From Bacteriovoracaceae bacterium (GTDB lineage: Bacteria; Bdellovibrionota; UBA1018), in assembly GCA_023250795.1 (NCBI GenBank), contig JAHFAB010000033.1:1-5673 (forward strand): DNA of 5,673 nucleotides, in the 5' to 3' direction. The translations under genes and the position numbers were made by a program. Every line of letters begins with the position of its first letter. Within the stretch, counting starts at the first letter, position 1. Under the pieces are notes generated by a model. It did no database searches and was not told the DNA's origin. It worked only from the letters and a program-made list of their open reading frames with translations. Positions 1-5,343 of the stretch are shown here, piece by piece.

Positions 1-140
1 TCTATGCCACTTCGCTTGGCTCGCTCAGAGAGGTTCAACTCATTCTAGATCTTTGTGGATACACTGAGCAACTCCAGGCATCTGATCCAGTTGCGGCTTG
101 CCTGTATCGACTGATGCAGAACCCAGGAGGCAGTCCCTAA
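1..140 (+). CDS. S23/IVP-like four-helix-bundle protein, C-terminal part (5' end outside window)
   Basis: The reading frame is open from base 3 and ends at TAA 138-140, giving the last 45 residues of a protein that starts before the window. The stretch ATSLGSLREVQLILDLCGY matches the third-helix signature of the S23 four-helix-bundle family (23S rRNA intervening-sequence protein type): a small-residue/GSL turn, a Glu shortly after it, then an amphipathic helix ending in a Gly-Tyr. A further short helix (about residues 30-39) and a Pro/Gly-rich tail close the protein. Family members are usually about 115-130 residues, so roughly two thirds is missing here. They form pentameric helical bundles, and their cellular role is largely unknown. 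The residues are a good match, but only a fragment is visible, and no rRNA is seen in the window to suggest a true intervening sequence. Confidence 0.72.
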   Translation, partial: YATSLGSLREVQLILDLCGYTEQLQASDPVAACLYRLMQNPGGSP

Positions 141-151
141 CTGCCTTGTTT
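127..151 (+). terminator. Candidate rho-independent terminator of the S23-like gene
   Basis: The left arm AGGCAGT (128-134) pairs perfectly with ACTGCCT (140-146). A G-T pair (127/147) can extend the stem to 8 bp, and the loop is 5 bases (135-139). The right arm is followed by TTGTTT, an imperfect T tract. The hairpin overlaps the TAA stop codon of the upstream gene. This fits an intrinsic terminator, although the T tract is short and interrupted. Confidence 0.5.
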
Positions 152-192
152 GCCTGAAAATACCCCTTTCAAAAGCACTATTCACCAGAGTT

Positions 193-222
193 TTCAGCCA
201 TGTGAAGTAAATCAACTATAAT
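193..222 (+). promoter_or_regulatory. Candidate sigma-70-type promoter for the 297-1624 gene group
   Basis: A perfect TATAAT lies at 217-222. About 18 bases upstream is TTCAGC (193-198), a poor -35 that keeps only the TT and one or two other consensus positions. Transcription would start near 229-230, leaving a leader of about 67 bases before the ATG at 297. The surrounding 156-base gap (141-296) is A+T-rich, contains no ORF with a ribosome-binding site and follows a likely terminator, so a promoter is expected somewhere here. The exact site is uncertain. Confidence 0.35.
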
Positions 223-296
223 CATTTTAGTACTTGAAATATCCAATCAAACGCTCAATCATTTAATTTGTTACAAACTGCTAAAATGGGGGTGTT

Positions 297-695
297 ATGA
301 AAAAAATGATTTCTGCTACATTAGCCTATGCTTTCGTAACGATGTTAATTGCGGTTCCTTGGCATTTTGTTTTATTCAAAGATCTCTACCACAGCTTCGG
401 AATCTACAATCGTGTAGACCCCATTATCCCTCTTGGCTTTCTAAGCATGATAATCCAAGGTCTTGTAATGGCATTCATATATCCAAGGTATTACAGAGGT
501 GGATCACATTACAGGGAAGCTGTACGGTTCTCTTTGTTGATGGGTCTTTTTCTGTATAGCGTCTCTTCACTTGCAAATGCAGCTAAGATGGAAGTCTCTT
601 CGATGGAAACATGGCTGGGGATCCAGGCGGCTTTTCATTTAATTCAATTTTTCGTCTGCGGCGTTTCTCTTGGATTTATCTACTCTCGTAAGTAA
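297..695 (+). CDS. Four-helix integral membrane protein of unknown function
   Basis: This 132-residue protein is strongly hydrophobic, with about four predicted membrane helices near residues 5-27, 44-63, 75-96 and 108-129. Residues that stand out are P21-W22-H23 at the end of helix 1, the aromatic and charged loop KDLYHSFGIYNR (28-39), Q54-G55 in helix 2, N94 and K97 near the end of helix 3, and H114/Q117 inside helix 4. Conserved-looking polar residues within or next to helices could line a small-molecule or ion path, but that is only inference. I do not recognise the family with confidence. The start at 297 has GGGGG (288-292) as Shine-Dalgarno with a 4-base gap; the second Met at residue 4 would be 13 bases away, so the first is preferred. 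Only 8 bases separate it from the small ORF that follows, and the COG4705-like membrane protein comes next, suggesting one transcript and perhaps a shared membrane function. Confidence 0.82.
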   Translation: MKKMISATLAYAFVTMLIAVPWHFVLFKDLYHSFGIYNRVDPIIPLGFLSMIIQGLVMAFIYPRYYRGGSHYREAVRFSLLMGLFLYSVSSLANAAKMEVSSMETWLGIQAAFHLIQFFVCGVSLGFIYSRK

Positions 696-703
696 GGAAA
701 CTT

Positions 704-799
704 ATGGTGCCAATGTTCTGGAACAAGATGAATCAGAGTGTGCATCCAATGCTAGAAAAGATGAATAAAGCCTTAAAGAAAAAAGCTGAAAAAAACTAA
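704..799 (+). CDS. 31-residue basic small protein
   Basis: The short ORF begins with ATG 704-706 and ends with TAA 797-799. It is preceded by AAGGAA (694-699) with a 4-base gap, which is a good Shine-Dalgarno and the main support for translation. The start of the Shine-Dalgarno overlaps the stop codon of the gene before it. The product begins MVPMFWNKMNQSVHPMLEKM and ends in a Lys/Ala/Glu-rich helix (residues 20-31), so it is Met-rich at the front and amphipathic and strongly basic at the back. It has no transmembrane segment. A soluble or membrane-surface small protein acting with the flanking membrane proteins is possible but unproven. A run of seven A (789-795) sits just before the stop. 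Skipping one base there would continue the frame to a TGA that overlaps the next gene's start codon, so the ORF may be a frameshifted version of a longer protein. No family is recognised. Confidence 0.45.
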   Translation: MVPMFWNKMNQSVHPMLEKMNKALKKKAEKN

Positions 800-856
800 A
801 CGTAAAAAGATCGGCATCCGACCAATGGGTTTATACAGAGAGCAGGAGCATAAGAT

Positions 857-1624
857 ATGATTGCATCGGCTGCAAAAAAAGATCTAAGCAAAGTACCTGA
901 ACTCACCCTAATATTTTGGATTATCAAAATCGCTGCAACAACTCTGGGTGAAACAGGTGGCGATGCGGTTTCTATGTCTATGAATTTTGGATATCTCGTG
1001 GGCACAGTAATTTTTGCAACGGTCTTCATCATTGCAGTCATGATTCAAATTAAAGCGCCCCGGTTTCATCCATTTATTTATTGGACCACCATTGTTGCAA
1101 CAACAACTGTTGGTACGACAATGGCGGACTTTGCGGACCGCTCTCTAGGCATTGGTTACACCGGGGGTTCCACTTTACTTTTTGCACTATTGATGGCTTC
1201 CCTATTAATTTGGTATCGAACTTTGGGGTCCATTTCTGTTGACACCGTCAGTAATCCAAAAACTGAAATGTTTTATTGGGTCACCATTATGTTTTCACAA
1301 ACTTTGGGAACCGCTTTGGGCGATTGGACTGCGGATTCAGCAGGACTGGGATATGGCGGTAGTGCCGTAATTTTCACTCTATTGTTGGCCCTGGTGGTTG
1401 CACTTTACTACTGGACACATATTTCACGCACCGCTCTTTTTTGGGCAGCATTCATTTTAACGAGGCCGCTAGGAGCTGTCGTTGGAGATTTTCTGGACAA
1501 ACCCCATGAAAAAGGTGGTTTGGCAATGAGTCGCTATACAGCGTCTGGAGCGTTGTTTGCATTTATGGTCATTTGCATTTTAATATCGAAAAATAGAGCT
1601 GCTGAAAAGAACGACTCACACTAA
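857..1624 (+). CDS. COG4705-type eight-helix membrane protein with four internal repeats
   Basis: This 255-residue integral membrane protein has about eight predicted helices (roughly 18-33, 47-64, 73-90, 103-121, 138-155, 168-186, 193-210 and 228-244). Its opening KVPELTLIFWIIKIAATTLG (12-31) followed by E32 and GGD (34-36) resembles the uncharacterised membrane-anchored protein family COG4705, as I remember it. Four repeat units each carry an aromatic-Trp, then Gly ten residues after the Trp and Asp fifteen residues after it: W21/G31/D36, W76/G86/D91, W141/G151/D156 and W196/G206/D211. Units 1-3 also have a Gly-Tyr shortly after (45-46, 100-101, 165-166). Aspartates at the helix ends in all four units suggest a cation or metal path, which is inference and not established. 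The start has AGGAG (844-848) with an 8-base gap. It lies 57 bases after the small ORF and probably shares its transcript. Its stop overlaps the convergent nucleotidyltransferase gene by 4 bases. Confidence 0.85.
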   Translation: MIASAAKKDLSKVPELTLIFWIIKIAATTLGETGGDAVSMSMNFGYLVGTVIFATVFIIAVMIQIKAPRFHPFIYWTTIVATTTVGTTMADFADRSLGIGYTGGSTLLFALLMASLLIWYRTLGSISVDTVSNPKTEMFYWVTIMFSQTLGTALGDWTADSAGLGYGGSAVIFTLLLALVVALYYWTHISRTALFWAAFILTRPLGAVVGDFLDKPHEKGGLAMSRYTASGALFAFMVICILISKNRAAEKNDSH

Positions 1625-2121
1625 TCAGACCACCCCATTTTAAATTTCTGATCAAAATGAGCATCTGGTTTTAACACCCAGTACCAAAGCAGTCCCTTTT
1701 TGACCCTGTAGGCCCCTGATTTTTTTATCCACTCTTTCGTCTTTTTCAAAACTCCACGCAACAAACCCTTAGAGTCATATAAAATTTTGGAACAATCTAC
1801 CATATCTAAATAAAGTGGAGAAAACTGCAAAATTTCTTTTTCAGTTCTTAAGATGGGAGAAAAATGGAGAAAACCTCCATCTTTTTGAAATCTCTCTAAT
1901 CGAAGCCTCAGTTTTTTTTCAACAGGATCAAAAATTTCAAATCTTTTTCTCCTTTTCTCAGGAAGTGGATCTATGCAAATCAACAGATCAATATCAGTGA
2001 CCTTCTTCAAATATTTTACAGTAGAACCGAATAAGAGAATGCCTTTGAGCTCTGATTTGAAATGTTTCTTGGATTCTTTCACCAACTCTAAAAGTAATTT
2101 TTGAAATAATTTTTCATTCAT
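1621..2121 (-). CDS. MNT-type nucleotidyltransferase, partner of the HEPN protein
   Basis: This 166-residue protein has a minimal nucleotidyltransferase fold of the DNA polymerase beta superfamily. The catalytic signature is LLFGS (29-33), then nine residues, then D43-I-D45, i.e. G-S-x9-D-x-D, with the two metal-binding Asp intact. A third carboxylate could be D106 or D109 in LYLDMVD (103-109). The C-terminal part carries WYWVLKPD (146-153), a tail I associate with a subfamily found beside HEPN genes. In HEPN-MNT toxin-antitoxin systems, MNT enzymes transfer AMP from ATP to a Tyr of the HEPN partner and silence it; that role is inferred here from family and context. The ATG overlaps the HEPN stop (ATGA, 2118-2121) with no clear Shine-Dalgarno, so translation is likely coupled. 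The gene is A+T-rich and contains an A8 run (coding strand, 1912-1919) at codons 68-70. It could instead be a stand-alone NTase with another substrate. Confidence 0.85.
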   Translation of the reverse strand: MNEKLFQKLLLELVKESKKHFKSELKGILLFGSTVKYLKKVTDIDLLICIDPLPEKRRKRFEIFDPVEKKLRLRLERFQKDGGFLHFSPILRTEKEILQFSPLYLDMVDCSKILYDSKGLLRGVLKKTKEWIKKSGAYRVKKGLLWYWVLKPDAHFDQKFKMGWSD

Positions 2122-2531
2122 TTTTTATTAAAAAAAGATTTTAATAATGTAATAAGCCAATCGCAGTCTGTGATGGCTTCTATTGCATCTTTTTCATCAT
2201 ACTCTTCTGAAGGGATGTAGTCCTCGTCTCCATAGTAAGCAAGCTCTCTTTCTTTTCTAAGTTTTTTTGAAATTTCAGAAATCTTTTTTAGCTGATTTGA
2301 TATTTTTTTAGGAAGTTTATTTTTATGTTGCTCTAATATAGAACTGACTTCGTGCCAATGAGGAGGTTCCACTCCGATTTTTCTCAGCACACCTTTCAAA
2401 ACCATCTCAACCAGTTCTTGAGCCTCCCTCACCACTTCGGCATAGCCTTTTTCTTGCTTGAAAAAATAAAGCGCCTTTAAGCGTATTTGCGCTCTTTTAA
2501 AATAATCATCCGCAAGATCGATATTCGTCAC
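2118..2531 (-). CDS. HEPN-domain protein, possible toxin partner of the MNT gene
   Basis: With the GTG start at 2531 the product has 137 residues and is almost entirely helical. It shows the HEPN layout: an N-terminal helix (about 4-25), a second helix AQELVEMVLKGVLRKIGV (37-54), the PHWHEVSSIL turn (57-66), a basic helix, then RKERELAYYGDEDY (92-105). HEPN RNases carry R-x4-6-H; here R95 is followed after four residues by Tyr100 instead of His, so RNase activity is doubtful, and Tyr99, Tyr100 and Tyr105 lie where AMP-modified Tyr occurs in studied systems. The GTG is chosen because AGGAGG (2540-2545) sits 8 bases before it and it forms a GTGA overlap with the recJ stop. A longer TTG start at 2549 would lack that spacing and add six residues inside recJ. 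The coding sequence is about one-third GC, well below recJ. Alternative: a non-toxic HEPN protein that only binds nucleotide or RNA. Confidence 0.82.
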   Translation of the reverse strand: MTNIDLADDYFKRAQIRLKALYFFKQEKGYAEVVREAQELVEMVLKGVLRKIGVEPPHWHEVSSILEQHKNKLPKKISNQLKKISEISKKLRKERELAYYGDEDYIPSEEYDEKDAIEAITDCDWLITLLKSFFNKK

Positions 2532-4300
2532 TCCCCGCCCCTCCTGCAATCCTTGATCCTAATCGTTGGAGTCACGTACCCCCGAAACCGATTGATCTCA
2601 GGCACCCCGGCCCACTCCGACTCTTGATAAAGCATCTCCGACTCTTCACAACTCTGCGCAGCGTGAAACCAAACAGCTTCTAGAGTTTTCGCTGTAGGGT
2701 CCGTGTGCTTTTCACTCAATTGGAATTTCAAATGCCTTTCCTTCATCACTTGGTAGCGCTTGACGGTCGCCCGAAAACTAAAAACAGGTTCTGGATTTCC
2801 AGGGCCAAAAGGACCCAGTTTTTCCAGTTCTTGTAAAGTCTTCAGATCTAAATCCACCAAAGAACACTCTCCCTCCAAATAGAGAGGCTTTGCATCTTCA
2901 TCGGTCTGCAGTTCACCCACGGCCGTATCAAAAGCCTGAACAAAGTTTTCAAACTGTTCCGGAGCAACACTCAAGCCCGCAGCATGTCTATGCCCTCCAA
3001 AACCTAGCAGAAGTGGAGCACATGCTCTGAGTGCGGACAGCACATCTTTGCCCGCATAGGTCCGCACACTGCCCTTTCCAAAGTCTTCTCGAAAAGCGAG
3101 AATGGCCGCTGGTCTTCGATAAGTCTCCACCACACGTGAAGCGACAATTCCCACCACTCCCTCATGCCAAGAAGGATCCCCTAAAACAATGGCGTGCTGA
3201 AAGCGGCCTTCTTCTAAGCCTTTATCCACTCGCGCTCTCACTTCATCCCAAATCTGATTTTGAACTCCGGCTCTCTCTTTGTTTAATTTCTCAAGCTGCG
3301 CGGCCAACTCTGAAGCTTTCACGGAGTCTTCAGTCGTCAGCAATTCGTGTGCAATGCTAGCTGAGACCATGCGCCCTGAGGCATTAATCCTCGGACCTAG
3401 CACAAATCCCAAATGGCTTGGACTGAGATTTTTCGAAGCTACTCCAGAAACTTCTAAAAGTGCTTTCAATCCAGGTTTTTTCGTGTGTTTTAAAACCTCT
3501 AACCCATGCCTGACCAAAATATGATTGTCCCCAGTCAGTGGAACCAAATCTGCCGCTGTCGCAAGGACCACTAAATCCAAATGCTGTTTCAAATTGGGCT
3601 CAGCTCCAGAAACCCACCACCCCAGAGCTCTCCCATGAGTTCGCAAAGCTCTGGCAAAATAAAAAGCAAGTCCACACCCGCAGAGTTGTTTGAGACCGCT
3701 CTCACAATCCGAGCGATGAGGATTGATCACAGCATAGGCAGGGGGCAAACCCCGAACTGGATCTATTTGGTGATGGTCAATAATAATCAGATCAATTCCT
3801 AACTCACGTGCACGCTCTGCTGCATCAAAACTTGAAATTCCACAATCAACAGTCATCAGAACTTTGATCCCCGCTTGTGCTGTTTCCTCAACGGCTTTTA
3901 CATTAAGTCCGTAGCCATCTTTGAAACGATCCGGCTGCCTGACATCGGCCTGAATCCCACACTCTCTAAAAATCCAAGTCAATAGAGAAGCGCCCGCCGT
4001 TCCATCCACATCGTAGTCGCCAAATACACGGAGCTTTTCTCCTTTTTCACGAATATCAGATACTCTCTCCACAGCGAGGTTCATATCTCGAATGGAAAAA
4101 GGATCTTTCAGATTTTCCAGCTGAGGAGAAAGAAAATTTCGAATGGCTTGAGCTGTGTCTAATCCTCTTTGTTCACAAACTTTGAGAGTCAAACGAGATA
4201 AACCCGTTTCTTGCGAAAGCGTTTCAAACACCTGAGAAGGCCCATTTGCAGAACTACCAGAGGCGCGCAACCGCCATTCTCTGCGCTCAAGTTCCTTCAT
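2528..4300 (-). CDS. recJ: Single-stranded-DNA-specific 5'-3' exonuclease RecJ
   Basis: RecJ degrades single-stranded DNA from the 5' end with Mn2+/Mg2+ and serves recombinational repair (RecF pathway), mismatch repair and base excision repair in the cytoplasm. At 590 residues it is the usual length. All DHH/DHHA1 motifs are present: FGDYDVDG (93-100), TVDCGI (150-155), DHH (175-177), ATAADLVPL (247-255), GPRINASGR (302-310), HEGVVGI (379-385), SVRT (411-414) and GFGGHRHAAG (433-442). A C-terminal OB-fold follows, with LGPFGPGNPEPVF (495-507). Metal ligands D95, D97, D152, H176/H177 and D251 are visible, so the enzyme looks active. The ATG at 4300 has a GGGGG about 11 bases upstream, a rather long spacing. 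The gene starts 26 bases after secF, and its TGA overlaps the HEPN GTG. GC is near one half, higher than its downstream neighbours. Confidence 0.97.
   Translation of the reverse strand: MKELERREWRLRASGSSANGPSQVFETLSQETGLSRLTLKVCEQRGLDTAQAIRNFLSPQLENLKDPFSIRDMNLAVERVSDIREKGEKLRVFGDYDVDGTAGASLLTWIFRECGIQADVRQPDRFKDGYGLNVKAVEETAQAGIKVLMTVDCGISSFDAAERARELGIDLIIIDHHQIDPVRGLPPAYAVINPHRSDCESGLKQLCGCGLAFYFARALRTHGRALGWWVSGAEPNLKQHLDLVVLATAADLVPLTGDNHILVRHGLEVLKHTKKPGLKALLEVSGVASKNLSPSHLGFVLGPRINASGRMVSASIAHELLTTEDSVKASELAAQLEKLNKERAGVQNQIWDEVRARVDKGLEEGRFQHAIVLGDPSWHEGVVGIVASRVVETYRRPAAILAFREDFGKGSVRTYAGKDVLSALRACAPLLLGFGGHRHAAGLSVAPEQFENFVQAFDTAVGELQTDEDAKPLYLEGECSLVDLDLKTLQELEKLGPFGPGNPEPVFSFRATVKRYQVMKERHLKFQLSEKHTDPTAKTLEAVWFHAAQSCEESEMLYQESEWAGVPEINRFRGYVTPTIRIKDCRRGGE
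2540..2545 (-). promoter_or_regulatory. Shine-Dalgarno of the HEPN gene, inside the recJ 3' end
   Basis: On the minus strand these bases read AGGAGG, a full match to the anti-Shine-Dalgarno core, 8 bases before the GTG at 2531. They are also part of recJ codons: the two consecutive Arg codons AGG AGG near the RecJ C-terminus (residues 586-587). The site decides the HEPN start and shows that the HEPN gene can load its own ribosomes as well as being coupled to recJ. Confidence 0.75.
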
Positions 4301-4326
4301 GATGTGACGTGCCCCCTTCGGAAAAA

Positions 4327-5310
4327 CTAGGCTTCTAATTTAGGTTCTGGCCTGACATGAATCGTGCGCTTATGAGATCCACTTCCGTTCATCTTCATTC
4401 TCAACGCACGTTTTTCATAATAATGCGTGATCGAAATCACAAGAGAACTTGCGATAAAAATAGAAGAATAAGTTCCCACCACAATCCCAATCATCAGAGT
4501 AAAAGCAAAATCCTCAATCACTTTTCCTCCGAGCATCCAAAGAGAAAAAACCGTGAGAAAAGTACAAAGTGAGGTGAGAATTGTTCTACCCAATGTTTCG
4601 TTAATAGCACGATTGACAGCGTCTTCAATTTTTAGACTCGGATGTTGATGGATGGTTTCTCGAACTCTATCGTACACAATAATTGTGTCGTTATTCGAAT
4701 ACCCAATCAAAGCCAAAAGGGCTGCCAAGATTTGTAAATCGAACTGCTTTTGAGTGATGATAAAAACTCCCAAGGTAATCACACTGTCGTGGAAAAGAGC
4801 TAAAACCGCTCCGGGTGAATACCTCATATCAAACCGAATCGAAACATAGACCAAAATACAAATCAGCGCATAGAGCATAGAGAGGTAACCACTCATTCGA
4901 AGCGAACTTCCTGCAGCAGGACCGACGACATCTACGCGTTGGATTTCCCATTCTCTGGGCTGCAGCTGCTTGTTCAAAACATCAGCCACTTGTTGAGAAA
5001 CCTGATTGAGAGAGTTCTCATCCCCTTGAGCTTTGATCAAAAATTGATGTTCAGCCGCTTCTCCAATTTGTTGAACTTTGAGGCCCTTGATATTTCCGCT
5101 TTCGAGAGCCGATCTCACCTTCTCGATCCCCCAGTTCTGAGGTACCCGAATTTGGACTTCAGCTCCCCCTGTGAAATCAATTCCGTAGTTGAGTCCTTTG
5201 GTGAAAAAAAGAACAAAAGTCAGCACAATGGCAACGATTGAGATCCCAATCCAAAGATGGCGTTTTCCTACAAAATCGATTTTCGTATCCGGTCGAATCA
5301 ATTGAAACAT
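4327..5310 (-). CDS. secF: Protein translocase subunit SecF
   Basis: SecF forms, with SecD and YajC, the inner-membrane complex that uses the proton gradient to help the SecYEG/SecA translocon complete export. The 327-residue protein has the family order: helix 1 (about 18-37), GIDFTGG (43-49), a periplasmic P4 domain (about 50-135), VDVVGP (126-131), then five more helices near 140-158, 165-186, 191-212, 243-262 and 268-292. GYSNNDTIIVYDRVRE (203-218) holds D208, and INETLGRTILTS (236-247) holds R242. Their spacing of 34 equals that of the proton-path pair D637/R671 that I recall from Thermus SecDF, so the proton pathway looks intact. AGAGGGAGAG lies roughly 10 bases before the ATG. SecF starts 33 bases after secD and precedes recJ by 26 bases, in one operon. 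The basic C-terminal tail (about 300-327) is cytoplasmic. Confidence 0.97.
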   Translation of the reverse strand: MFQLIRPDTKIDFVGKRHLWIGISIVAIVLTFVLFFTKGLNYGIDFTGGAEVQIRVPQNWGIEKVRSALESGNIKGLKVQQIGEAAEHQFLIKAQGDENSLNQVSQQVADVLNKQLQPREWEIQRVDVVGPAAGSSLRMSGYLSMLYALICILVYVSIRFDMRYSPGAVLALFHDSVITLGVFIITQKQFDLQILAALLALIGYSNNDTIIVYDRVRETIHQHPSLKIEDAVNRAINETLGRTILTSLCTFLTVFSLWMLGGKVIEDFAFTLMIGIVVGTYSSIFIASSLVISITHYYEKRALRMKMNGSGSHKRTIHVRPEPKLEA

Positions 5311-5343
5311 GAGAATATCTCTCCCTCTAATTTAAAATATCTA

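Noticed and set aside
359..559. Second-frame 66-codon ORF inside the 297-695 gene
   Set aside because: The 297 frame has clear membrane-helix periodicity and a Shine-Dalgarno; this frame has Cys/Ser/Arg-rich random-looking sequence.
811..821. TCGG-cat-CCGA hairpin between the small ORF and the COG4705-like gene
   Set aside because: The stem is four base pairs with a 3-base loop and no T tract; it is not distinguishable from chance.
825..860. 11-codon ORF overlapping the COG4705-like start as a leader peptide
   Set aside because: It has no Shine-Dalgarno of its own and no attenuator-like hairpin or codon run; it is treated only as the possible tail of the small ORF.
796..1041. Minus-strand 81-codon ORF opposite the COG4705-like gene start
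   Set aside because: It is antisense to a well-supported membrane protein gene, lacks a ribosome-binding site and has no recognisable domain.
1624..1652. ATCAGA...TCTGAT inverted repeat after the COG4705-like stop as a terminator
   Set aside because: The stem is only 6 bp and A+T-rich, with a 17-base loop and no T run after it; it is too weak to call.
3031..3802. Several plus-strand ORFs of 73-109 codons inside recJ
   Set aside because: RecJ on the minus strand has all its family motifs across this region; the plus-strand frames are low-complexity shadows rich in Ser, Pro and Arg.
4357..5241. Plus-strand ORFs of 71 and 100 codons opposite secF
   Set aside because: They are antisense to an intact secF, and their products show no domain or plausible translation start.
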